Both the position numbers and the translations under genes were made by a program. Shown here in pieces: positions 1 through 5,657 of a DNA stretch of 8,706 bases. Each line of letters begins with the position of its first letter. Positions within the stretch are counted from its first letter, which is position 1. The notes under the pieces are model-generated. The model saw nothing but the letters and a program-made list of their open reading frames with translations. It ran no database searches and was not told the DNA's origin. Location of the stretch: assembly GCA_946481135.1 (NCBI GenBank), contig CAMLMQ010000126.1, positions 1-8,706 of the forward strand. The letters run 5' to 3'. This DNA comes from an uncultured Microbacteriaceae bacterium. GTDB taxonomy: Bacteria; Actinomycetota; Actinomycetes; Actinomycetales; Microbacteriaceae.

Positions 1-319
1 CAGGGCAGGGCGGTGGGTAACACCCACCCGGAGTGATCCGCGAGAAAGTGCAACAGAGAGCAGACCGCCTCCCGACTTCGGTCGGGCGGTAAGGGTGAAA
101 CGGTGGTGTAAGAGACCACCAGGGGCCCGAGTGATCGGGCTCGCTGGGTAAACCTCGCCCGGTGCAAGGTCAGACAGGGAACGTCGACGGGGCCCCCCGA
201 GTTCCCGGGTAGACCGCTAGAGGGCTGCGGCAACGCAGTCCCGAGAGAGATGGCCGTCACCCTGCGGTTGTGGCGACACAGCGGCAGGGGACAGAACCCG
301 GCGTATCGGCCGACCCGTT
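1..319 (+). ncRNA. rnpB: RNase P RNA, type A (5' end outside window)
   Basis: This is the catalytic RNA of ribonuclease P, which trims the 5' leader of pre-tRNAs. Conserved blocks appear in the right order: the GGGCAGGGCGGTGGGTAACA region at the very start, AGAGAGCAGACCGCC near 55-69, AAGGGTGAAACGGTG near 91-105, the GGGTAAACC loop (146-154) that in this family pairs with the tRNA CCA end, AGAGAGATGGCCGTC near 243-257, and ACAGAACCCGGCGTATCGGC near 291-310. The first roughly 55-65 nt (helix P1 and the GAGGAAAGTCC block of conserved region I) lie before the window, so the gene is partial. The 3' end is an estimate, placed after CGACCCG (311-317) at TTT. An open frame that crosses this RNA on the plus strand is chance. 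Confidence 0.95.
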
Positions 320-371
320 TGCACCCCCGGCCGACCGCGGGCATGTGCCGATCACGCGGCGCCGCAGACGA

Positions 372-405
372 CGAACGCGCCGCCCCGGCGGGGACGGCGC
401 GTTCG
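372..405. terminator. GC-rich hairpin between convergent rnpB and csp genes
   Basis: A perfect 11-bp inverted repeat, CGAACGCGCCG (372-382) against CGGCGCGTTCG (395-405), encloses an inner CCCC-GGC-GGGG stem (383-393) with one bulged A. It sits between the 3' end of rnpB and the stop codon of the minus-strand cold-shock gene, 15 nt past that stop, so it could terminate transcription from both sides. There is no T tract on either strand. That fits the U-poor hairpin terminators often proposed in high-GC actinomycetes, but the function is inferred from position and stability alone. Confidence 0.7.
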
Positions 406-420
406 CGGATGCGTGGGGGA

Positions 421-624
421 TCAGGCGATCTTGATGCTCGCGGCCTGCGGACCCTTGGGGCCCTGGGCGACCTCGAACGTGACCTTCTGGCCCTCTTCGA
501 GGGAACGGTAGCCGCTCGCCTCGATCGCGGAGTAGTGGGCGAACAGATCCTGAGAGCCGTCGTCCGGGACGATGAAGCCGAAACCCTTTTCGGCGTTGAA
601 CCACTTCACGGTTCCACTGGGCAT
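421..624 (-). CDS. cspA: Cold-shock protein, CspA family (67 aa)
   Basis: This is a small single-domain nucleic-acid chaperone that binds single-stranded RNA and DNA in the cytoplasm. The 67-residue product is the family's full length. It opens [10 protein letters not shown], has the RNP1 motif KGFGFI at residues 13-18, an RNP2-like DLFAH at 26-30, and the usual C-terminal half with [12 protein letters not shown]. The ATG at 624 is preferred because the family begins there. An in-frame start further upstream (726) would add 34 unrelated residues and lies upstream of the likely promoter (677-705). The start has only a weak purine run, AAGAAAG, about 9 nt upstream. It stands alone, 137 bp downstream of ppgK and convergent with rnpB. 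Which csp paralogue this is cannot be told from the window; the symbol is generic. Confidence 0.95.
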   Translation of the reverse strand: MPSGTVKWFNAEKGFGFIVPDDGSQDLFAHYSAIEASGYRSLEEGQKVTFEVAQGPKGPQAASIKIA

Positions 625-648
625 TACGTACTGCTTTCTTGCGCTCGA

Positions 649-663
649 CTCCGTCGATCGGAG
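649..663 (-). promoter_or_regulatory. Short hairpin in the csp 5' leader
   Basis: In the minus-strand leader, CTCCG-ATCGA-CGGAG forms a 5-bp stem with a 5-nt loop. It lies between the predicted transcription start (about 670) and the start codon (624). Many csp leaders fold in a temperature-dependent way; whether this short stem does so is inference. Confidence 0.35.
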
Positions 664-676
664 CAACTGAGCCTCG

Positions 677-705
677 ACAGTAGCGGACCCTCGCGTCGAT
701 GTCAG
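677..705 (-). promoter_or_regulatory. Predicted sigma-70-type promoter for csp
   Basis: Read on the minus strand, CTGACA (705-700) matches five of six bases of the TTGACA -35 box. It is followed by exactly 17 bp and then TACTGT (682-677), which fits the TAnnnT -10 pattern. Transcription would start near 670, giving a leader of about 45 nt. This is the best -35/-10 pair in the window and supports independent transcription of csp rather than read-through from ppgK. Confidence 0.65.
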
Positions 706-711
706 CACCTC

Positions 712-731
712 GTTGCGGAACTTCACGCAAC
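712..731 (-). terminator. Candidate terminator hairpin after ppgK
   Basis: GTTGCG (731-726 on the minus strand) pairs with CGCAAC (717-712) around an 8-nt loop. It begins about 30 nt past the ppgK stop and sits just upstream of the csp -35 box, where a terminator for the map-ppgK transcript would be expected. The stem has only 6 bp and there is no T tract, so support is positional. Confidence 0.35.
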
Positions 732-761
732 CGAAATATGACGGTTATCGACGATTTCGCG

Positions 762-1580
762 TCAGACGGCGTCGAATTGCGCGGCCGTCGGGTGGCCCCG
801 ATGCGCGGCGAGCCACGCCGCCCCGAGGATGCCCGCATTGTTGCGCAGCGCGGCCGGCACGATCGGCGTGCGGAGGTTCAGCAGCGGCAGGAACTCCGAC
901 GCCTGCTTCGACACCCCGCCGCCGACGACGAAGAGCGCGGGCGAGAAGAGCATCTCGAGGGTGTCGTAGTAGCGCTGCAGCCGCTTCGCCCACGACTTCC
1001 AACTCAGGCGGTACCGCTCCTTCGCCGCGAACGACGCCCGCGACTCGGCGTCGCGCCCGCCGATCTCGAGGTGCCCGAGCTCGGAGTTCGGCACGAGCAC
1101 GCCGTCGTAGAGCAGCGCGCTGCCGATGCCGGTGCCGAGGGTCGTCATGATGACGAGGCCCTTCACGTCCTTCGCCGCGCCGAAGTGCAGTTCCGCGACG
1201 CCCGCCGCGTCGGCGTCGTTGACGAAGACGATGTCGCGTTCGAGGGTCTGCTCGAAGAGCGTCTCGGCCTGCAGTCCGATCCACAGCTTCGAGACGTTGG
1301 CGGCCGACATCGTGCGTCCGCCGCGCACGACGGCGGGGAAGCAGACCCCCATCGGCAGACGCCGCGTGCCGTCCCCGAAGCGTTCCACCATCCGCTCGAC
1401 CTCGTCGAGGATGGCGGCGGGTTCGCCGCCGCGCGGGGTCGCGACCTTGAGCCGCTCGCCGACGAGCTCCCCGGACCGGACGTCGACGAGCGCGCCTTTG
1501 ATGCCGGTGCCGCCGATGTCGATGCCGATCGCCACATCCTTGAGCTGAGGATCCGCCGTCATCGCCATGCCCAGCATCAT
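762..1580 (-). CDS. ppgK: Polyphosphate glucokinase (polyphosphate--glucose phosphotransferase)
   Basis: The enzyme phosphorylates glucose to glucose 6-phosphate using inorganic polyphosphate, with ATP as an alternative donor in some actinobacterial members; it is cytoplasmic. The 272-residue product is an ASKHA/ROK-fold sugar kinase of typical length. It shows the phosphate-1 loop [16 protein letters not shown] (18-33), the catalytic Asp in VNDADAAG (D122), the phosphate-2 loop [10 protein letters not shown] (147-156), the ELGHLEIGG segment (167-175) and the adenosine-type VVGGGVSK (218-225). The cysteine-rich zinc motif of ordinary ROK kinases is absent, as expected for PpgK. Its start lies 3 nt after the map stop, so the two are probably cotranscribed and translationally linked. 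The exact start is uncertain: Met at positions 1, 2, 5 and 7 are all possible and none has a clear ribosome-binding site. Donor preference cannot be read from the sequence. Confidence 0.93.
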   Translation of the reverse strand: MMLGMAMTADPQLKDVAIGIDIGGTGIKGALVDVRSGELVGERLKVATPRGGEPAAILDEVERMVERFGDGTRRLPMGVCFPAVVRGGRTMSAANVSKLWIGLQAETLFEQTLERDIVFVNDADAAGVAELHFGAAKDVKGLVIMTTLGTGIGSALLYDGVLVPNSELGHLEIGGRDAESRASFAAKERYRLSWKSWAKRLQRYYDTLEMLFSPALFVVGGGVSKQASEFLPLLNLRTPIVPAALRNNAGILGAAWLAAHRGHPTAAQFDAV

Positions 1581-1583
1581 GCC

Positions 1584-2468
1584 CTAGGGGAGCGTCAGGA
1601 TCTCGGAGCCGCGCTCCGTCACGACGATCGTGTGCTCGAACTGGGCGGTGAGGCGGCGGTCGGCGGTGACGATCGTCCAGCCGTCGTCCCACTCCTCCCA
1701 CGCGACCGTGCCGGGGTCGTCGAGCGTGCCGATCGTGAGCATCGGTTCGATCGTGAACACCATCCCGGGCTCCATGAGCGTCGCGTGGTCGGGAGCGGAG
1801 TCGTAGTGCGGGATGACGAGACCCGAGTGGAACGCGGCGCCCACCCCGTGCCCGGTGTAGTCGCGCACCACCCCGTAGCCGAACCGACGGGCGTAGCTCT
1901 CGATCGTGCGGCCGATGACGTTGATCTCACGACCCGGCGCGACCGAGCGGATGCCGCGGGCGAGGGCCTCGCGCGTGCGGTCGATGAGGTCCGCCACCTC
2001 GGGAGCGACCTCGCCGACGGGGAACGCGGCGCACAGGTCGCCGTGCATGCCGTCGCGGTAGGCCGTGATGTCGACCTTGACGACGTCGCCCTCGCGCAGC
2101 TCGGTGTCGTCGGGGATGCCGTGGCAGATCACCTCGTTGACCGACGTGCAGATCGACTTGGGGAATCCGCGGTAGCCGAGTGCGGACGGGTAGGCGTCGT
2201 GGGCGACGAGGAAGTCGTGACCGATCGCGTCGAGTTCGTCGGTCGTGACGCCCGGACGGATCGCCGCCGCGACCTCCTCGACCGCACGCGCCGCGATGCG
2301 TCCGGCGGCCCGGATGCGCTCCACCTCGTCGGGCCGGTACCGGTCGTCACCGTCGTACGGACGCGGGCCCGGTCGGCCGACGTACTCGGGGCGCGGGATG
2401 CGGTCGGGCACCCGCCGCAGTCCGCTGACCCGACCCGGGGTGAGCAGTCCGGCGGCGTCGCGAGGCAT
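1584..2468 (-). CDS. map: Methionine aminopeptidase, type I (N-terminally extended)
   Basis: It removes the initiator methionine from nascent proteins at the ribosome. The 294-residue product has the pita-bread fold signatures and all five metal ligands: D133 (KVDITAY), D144 (HGDLCAAF), H207 (TGHGVG), E241 (TIEPML) and E278 (QFEHT), plus the substrate-site histidine H116 in CHGIP. About 45 residues precede the catalytic domain. They are rich in proline and arginine and include PEYVGRPGP, like the extended MetAP1 of mycobacteria, where such an extension is thought to contact the ribosome. The ATG at 2468 is chosen because it leaves this extension intact and lies 7 nt after a TAAGCT -10-like box. 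The gene is divergent from a 57-aa gene across 36 bp and is followed after 3 nt by ppgK. Confidence 0.95.
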   Translation of the reverse strand: MPRDAAGLLTPGRVSGLRRVPDRIPRPEYVGRPGPRPYDGDDRYRPDEVERIRAAGRIAARAVEEVAAAIRPGVTTDELDAIGHDFLVAHDAYPSALGYRGFPKSICTSVNEVICHGIPDDTELREGDVVKVDITAYRDGMHGDLCAAFPVGEVAPEVADLIDRTREALARGIRSVAPGREINVIGRTIESYARRFGYGVVRDYTGHGVGAAFHSGLVIPHYDSAPDHATLMEPGMVFTIEPMLTIGTLDDPGTVAWEEWDDGWTIVTADRRLTAQFEHTIVVTERGSEILTLP

Positions 2469-2475
2469 ACCCCCG

Positions 2476-2481
2476 AGCTTA
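2476..2481 (-). promoter_or_regulatory. Predicted -10 box for map (leaderless geometry)
   Basis: TAAGCT on the minus strand ends exactly 7 nt before the map ATG (2468-2466). No Shine-Dalgarno sequence fits in that gap at useful spacing, although a GGGGG run lies 1 nt before the ATG. A transcript starting at or next to the A of ATG is the simplest reading. No good -35 box is seen. Confidence 0.45.
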
Positions 2482-2491
2482 GGAGCAGAGC

Positions 2492-2497
2492 TAGGCT
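2492..2497 (+). promoter_or_regulatory. Predicted -10 box for the 57-aa gene (leaderless geometry)
   Basis: TAGGCT on the plus strand ends exactly 7 nt before the ATG at 2505. AGGAG at 2481-2485 lies 19 nt upstream of the start, too far for a normal ribosome-binding site. This mirrors the map promoter on the other strand, the two -10 boxes being 10 bp apart. Confidence 0.45.
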
Positions 2498-2504
2498 CGG
2501 TCGC

Positions 2505-2678
2505 ATGAGCGAGTGGTGGTACAACCACGTCACCGGCGAGGTGGAGGAGGGGCCGCAGTCCCTCGGCACCGACCGGGACGGCCCGTACGCGACGCGCGAG
2601 GAGGCGCAGCGCGCCCCCGAGATCGCGCGGGAGCGCGCCCGCGCCTGGGCCGCGGAGGAATCCGCCGACGAGCGCTAG
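2505..2678 (+). CDS. Small conserved actinobacterial protein of unknown function (57 aa)
   Basis: The protein starts [19 protein letters not shown], continues with a [12 protein letters not shown] stretch (residues 26-37), and ends in an alanine/arginine/glutamate-rich, probably helical tail ([14 protein letters not shown]). It has no signal peptide or membrane segment. The layout, an aromatic YN..TGEVE.G opening followed by GPY.TREEA and a charged helix, matches a family of short actinobacterial proteins I recall being found next to map and labelled SPOR-like or, by transfer from the neighbour, methionine aminopeptidase. It has no aminopeptidase features. The GPY-TREEA part resembles one half of a SPOR repeat, a fold that binds peptidoglycan when complete, but a function should not be assigned. 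The start is set by the conserved opening and by a -10 box 7 nt upstream. Its TAG stop overlaps the stop of the convergent DUF72 gene. Confidence 0.8.
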   Translation: MSEWWYNHVTGEVEEGPQSLGTDRDGPYATREEAQRAPEIARERARAWAAEESADER

Positions 2679-3439
2679 ACCGGTGGTCGAGCCGCCGCCG
2701 CGGGCGGCGTGCCGAGGCTCCGGATGAGCGCCTCCGCGTCCCGCGGGGAGTGCACCTTGTTCTCGGTGACGCAGTACGCGTAGACGTCGCGTCCTTCGGC
2801 GAGGCGCGCCCGCATCCAGTCGGCCCACGGCGCCACCCCGTCCGCTCCGTAGCCGTCGGGATGACGGTCGAGGTCGCCGTGCAGGCGCAGGTAGGCGAAG
2901 TCGGCGGTCGGCCAGTCGAGCACCGGCCAGCCGCTCGCCGTGTCGCCGAGCACGACGGCGACGCCGTGCCGGTCGGCCTGGGCGCGGAAGCGGTCGTCGG
3001 CGAACGACGGATGCCGCACCTCGAGGGCGTGGCGGAGCCCGGTGCCGTCGAGGGTCGCGAGGAAGCCCTCGAGCGTGTGCTCGTCGTAGGCGAGATCGGG
3101 TGGCAGTTGCCAGAGCACGGGCCCCAGCTTGGGCCCGAGCTCCCGCACGCCCGACCCGAGGAACCGGGCGACCGACTCGGCGGGGTCGCGCAGACGCTTC
3201 ACGAGGGCCGTGTAGCGGTGGGCCTTCACGGCGAAGACGAACCCGTCGGGCGTCGCATCCCGCCAGGCCGACCAGGTCGCGGGCTTCGGCGCGGCGTAGA
3301 ACGACGAGTTGACCTCGATCGAGGTGACGCGGGTGGCCGCGTGCGCGAGTTCGTCGGCCTGCCGCAGCCCCGCGGGGTAGAACGTGCCGCGCCAGGGCGG
3401 GAACACCCATCCCGCCATCCCGACGTAGGCGGTGCTCAT
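2675..3439 (-). CDS. DUF72 (YecE-like) family protein, second copy
   Basis: This 254-residue protein belongs to the DUF72/YecE family, which has a TIM-barrel-like fold and no established reaction. Family signatures are [19 protein letters not shown] (7-25), a [10 protein letters not shown] block (40-49), the [10 protein letters not shown] block (68-76), [14 protein letters not shown] (101-114), EVRHPSF (140-146) and YLRLHGD (183-189). The C-terminal motif that reads YFDND..GHAP in its neighbour is here [11 protein letters not shown] (222-232), so several conserved polar residues are changed. Its ATG overlaps the stop of the upstream DUF72 gene (ATGA), which suggests translational coupling. 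It is the last gene of the nadE-GNAT-panB-DUF72-DUF72 unit, and its TAG stop shares CTAG with the convergent 57-aa gene. Confidence 0.88.
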   Translation of the reverse strand: MSTAYVGMAGWVFPPWRGTFYPAGLRQADELAHAATRVTSIEVNSSFYAAPKPATWSAWRDATPDGFVFAVKAHRYTALVKRLRDPAESVARFLGSGVRELGPKLGPVLWQLPPDLAYDEHTLEGFLATLDGTGLRHALEVRHPSFADDRFRAQADRHGVAVVLGDTASGWPVLDWPTADFAYLRLHGDLDRHPDGYGADGVAPWADWMRARLAEGRDVYAYCVTENKVHSPRDAEALIRSLGTPPAAAARPPV

Positions 3440-4260
3440 GCGTCGAGCCTCGCGCGCAACGCCATCGCATCGTGGGGCGCGTGACCGCGGGCGTCGTTGT
3501 CGAAGTAGACGTAGGCGTCGCGGCCCGCGTCGAGGTGCCGCCGCACCCACGTCGCCCACCGGGCGAGCGCCTCGTCCGCGTAGCCGCTCGCGTACAGCTC
3601 GGTGTCGCCGTGGAGGCGGGCGTACCCGAAGCCGTCGGTGACCCGGTCGATCGTCGGCCAGGTGCCGGCGCTGTCGGCGACCACGATCGTGACGTCGCGC
3701 GCGGCGCATGCCTCCGCGAACCGCGCCGAGTCGAACGACGGATGCCGGGGCTCGAACGCGTGGCGCAGCGGCCGGTCCTCATCGATCTCCCGCACCTCGC
3801 GTCCCTCCATGCGGGCGTGCCGCTCGCGGGCGAGCTCGAGCGCTGCGGCGGTCGAGCGGGGGAGCAGGTCGAGGAACGCGTCGACGAGGGCGGGCTCGTA
3901 GGGCAGGTCGGCCGGTGTCTGCCACACGATCGGCCCGAGCTTCGGGCCGAGGGCGAGCAGCCCGGACGCGAGGAAGTTGGCGAGCGCCTCCCGGGGCTCG
4001 CGGAGGCGTTTGAGGTGCGTGAGGTAGCGCGGGCCCTTCACGGCGAAGACGAAGTCGTCGGGCGTCGCCTCGCGCCACCGCCGCCACGACGTCGGGCGCT
4101 GCAGGGAGTAGAACGAGCCGTTCAGTTCGACCGAGTCGAGCCGGTCGGCGGCATACGCGAGTTCGTCCGCCTGCCGCAGCCCCGCCGGGTAGAAGTCGCC
4201 CCGCCAGCTCGCATACCGCCACCCCGAGATGCCGATCCGGGCCCGGGGTGAGGTGCTCAC
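3436..4260 (-). CDS. DUF72 (YecE-like) family protein, first copy
   Basis: This 274-residue protein is a tandem paralogue of the following gene. It has the same series of blocks: [19 protein letters not shown] (10-28), [10 protein letters not shown] (43-52), [17 protein letters not shown] (70-86), [17 protein letters not shown] (104-120), EPRHPSF (170-176), YARLHGD (213-219) and the intact [14 protein letters not shown] (252-265). It is longer than its neighbour by about 20 residues, mainly a charged insert around 142-168 ([19 protein letters not shown]). The start is a GTG at 4260 that overlaps the panB stop as GTGA, so translation is likely coupled to panB. No separate ribosome-binding site is seen. 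DUF72 proteins have no agreed substrate; the position after panB says only that it is cotranscribed with cofactor genes. Confidence 0.9.
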   Translation of the reverse strand: MSTSPRARIGISGWRYASWRGDFYPAGLRQADELAYAADRLDSVELNGSFYSLQRPTSWRRWREATPDDFVFAVKGPRYLTHLKRLREPREALANFLASGLLALGPKLGPIVWQTPADLPYEPALVDAFLDLLPRSTAAALELARERHARMEGREVREIDEDRPLRHAFEPRHPSFDSARFAEACAARDVTIVVADSAGTWPTIDRVTDGFGYARLHGDTELYASGYADEALARWATWVRRHLDAGRDAYVYFDNDARGHAPHDAMALRARLDA

Positions 4261-5075
4261 TCGTCGTAGGAGTGCTCGGCCGTCGGGTACGCGCCCGACG
4301 CGACGTCGGCCGCCCAGGCCTGTGCGGCATCCGTCAGCACCTGGGCGACGTTCGCGTACTGCTTCACGAACTTCGGGATGCGCCCCGTCGTGAGGCCGGC
4401 CCAGTCGGTCCACACGTTGAGCTGCCCGTCGCAATGCGGACCCGCGCCGACGCTGATCGTCGGGATGCCGAGCTCGTCGGTCACGCGCTTGGCGGCGTCG
4501 CTCGGCACCATCTCGAGCACGACCGCGAACGCCCCCGCATCCTCGACCGCGCGTGCATCGGTGAGCAGCGCCTCGACGCCCGTCTCGCCGCGGCCCTGGA
4601 TGACGTGCCCGCCGAGCTGGTGCTCGCTCTGCGGCGTGAAGCCGATGTGCGCCATCACGGGGATCCCCGCGGAGACGATGCGGCGGATCTGCTCGGCGCT
4701 GCGCACGCCGCCCTCCAGCTTCACCGCGTGCGCGCCGGTCTCCTTCATGAACCGGAAGGCGGTGTGCAGCGCCTCGTCGGAACTCGTCTCGTACGACCCG
4801 AAGGGCATGTCGGCGACCACGAACGCGCGTTTGACGGCGCTCGCGACACCGCGGGTGATCGGGATGAGGTCGTCGAGCGTCACCGGCACGGTCGTGTCGT
4901 AGCCGAACACGTTGTTGCCCGCCGAGTCGCCGACGAGCAGGAAGTCGATGCCCGCCTTGTCGAAGATCGCGGCGGTGAGCATGTCGTACGACGTCAGCCC
5001 CGTGATCTTGATGCCCTGCTGCTTCGCGTTCGCGAAGTGCCGGGTGCGTACGCGCTTGACGACCTCGTCTGCCAT
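4257..5075 (-). CDS. panB: Ketopantoate hydroxymethyltransferase (3-methyl-2-oxobutanoate hydroxymethyltransferase)
   Basis: PanB carries out the first committed step of pantothenate and coenzyme A synthesis: it adds a hydroxymethyl group from 5,10-methylenetetrahydrofolate to 2-oxoisovalerate. The 272-residue product has the normal length and all key residues: metal ligands D50 (LLVGDSAG), D89 (VADMPFGSY) and E121 (VKLEGG), the catalytic E188 (VLEMVPS), and the AHIGFTPQS (142-150) and ISVGAGP.CDGQ (207-217) signatures. The ATG at 5075 has no Shine-Dalgarno sequence, but a TAGCCT -10-like box lies 6 nt upstream and overlaps the stop of the GNAT gene, so panB may be made both by read-through and from its own leaderless transcript. 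Its stop overlaps the GTG of the next gene. Identification is firm. Confidence 0.96.
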   Translation of the reverse strand: MADEVVKRVRTRHFANAKQQGIKITGLTSYDMLTAAIFDKAGIDFLLVGDSAGNNVFGYDTTVPVTLDDLIPITRGVASAVKRAFVVADMPFGSYETSSDEALHTAFRFMKETGAHAVKLEGGVRSAEQIRRIVSAGIPVMAHIGFTPQSEHQLGGHVIQGRGETGVEALLTDARAVEDAGAFAVVLEMVPSDAAKRVTDELGIPTISVGAGPHCDGQLNVWTDWAGLTTGRIPKFVKQYANVAQVLTDAAQAWAADVASGAYPTAEHSYDE

Positions 5076-5081
5076 GGGTCC

Positions 5082-5087
5082 AGGCTA
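5082..5087 (-). promoter_or_regulatory. Predicted internal -10 box for panB (leaderless geometry)
   Basis: TAGCCT on the minus strand, within the palindrome GGCTAGCC (5083-5090), ends 6 nt before the panB ATG. The TAG stop of the upstream GNAT gene (5087-5085) lies inside it. No clear -35 box is present. The call rests on the spacing shared with map, nadE and the 57-aa gene. Confidence 0.4.
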
Positions 5088-5654
5088 GCCCGCGGGCCGG
5101 TCGGCCCGCCGTTCGGCCCACTCGCGGTCGAGGATCGCGTAGTCGAGCTCGGTCGAGAGCTCTCCCTTGAAGAGTTCGTTCTCGACGAGACGCGCCTCCC
5201 GACGCATCCCGAGACGGTCGCAGAGGCGCGCCGACGCGGTGTTGCGCTCGTCGAGCCGGGCGACGACGCGCCGCAGCCCGACCGGGCCGAACGCCCAGTC
5301 GAGGAGCGCCGCGGCGGCCTCCGTCGCGTACCCCCGCCCCGAGACGGCGGGATGGAAGACCCAGCCGATCTCGCCGTTCCCGTGCTCGCGGGACTTCAGG
5401 AAGAGGATGACGTCGCCGACCAGCTGTCCGGTGTCCCGCAACTCGACGCCGAGGGTGACGTGCTCGCCGTCCTCGACCAGTTCGGTGCGGAACCACTGGG
5501 TCTGCAGCCGTCGCGCGATCTCGGCCGCATCCATCGGCGGGAAGGGAAGGTACCGGCACACGTCCGGGTCGCCCCGGTAGGCGAGCAGCGCCTCGGTGTG
5601 CGCGGTCGTGAGCGGGCGCAGCGACAGGCGCGCCGTCCCGAGCACGAGCGACAC
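5085..5654 (-). CDS. GNAT-family N-acetyltransferase (RimJ/RimL-like)
   Basis: This 189-residue protein has the single-domain GNAT fold and would transfer an acetyl group from acetyl-CoA to an amine on an unknown substrate. The opening TARLSLRPLTTAHTEALLAY (7-26) is the usual first strand and helix of RimJ/RimL-type members. IGWVFHPAVSGRGYATEAAA (96-115) contains the pyrophosphate-binding turn (SGRGYA), and the DERNTASARLCDRLGMRREA segment (135-154) is the conserved C-terminal part with the Asn. The start is a GTG at 5654, three nt after the nadE stop, with GGGGTAGG just upstream as a possible weak ribosome-binding site formed by the end of nadE. panB follows after 9 nt. Protein N-termini or small molecules are both possible substrates, and the window does not decide between them. 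Confidence 0.88.
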   Translation of the reverse strand: MSLVLGTARLSLRPLTTAHTEALLAYRGDPDVCRYLPFPPMDAAEIARRLQTQWFRTELVEDGEHVTLGVELRDTGQLVGDVILFLKSREHGNGEIGWVFHPAVSGRGYATEAAAALLDWAFGPVGLRRVVARLDERNTASARLCDRLGMRREARLVENELFKGELSTELDYAILDREWAERRADRPAG

Positions 5655-5657
5655 GGC

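Noticed and set aside
625..726. A longer csp product with 34 extra N-terminal residues starting at 726.
   Set aside because: The family starts at [10 protein letters not shown], the extension has no domain character, and it would start upstream of the predicted promoter.
250..741. A plus-strand open frame crossing the 3' end of rnpB and the csp gene.
   Set aside because: It overlaps a structured RNA and lies antisense to csp. Its product has no recognisable feature.
1582..1589. The CCCTAGGG palindrome at the map/ppgK junction as an operator or cleavage site.
   Set aside because: It is only 8 bp and is largely fixed by the map stop codon and its neighbours. No second copy or partner element is present.
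699..2678. A very long plus-strand open frame (659 codons) ending with the 57-aa gene.
   Set aside because: It runs antisense to ppgK and map, whose frames hold complete sets of active-site residues. Its translation is low-complexity Arg/Asp/Val-rich sequence typical of antisense frames at high GC. Only its last 57 codons look real.
2678..2708. Small inverted repeats after the 57-aa gene (GACC-GGT-GGTC and a GCCGCC/GGCGGC pair) as a terminator.
   Set aside because: They lie in the C-terminal codons of the DUF72 gene, in a Pro/Ala-coding GC-repeat stretch where such pairs arise easily. The stems are 4 and 6 bp with no T tract.
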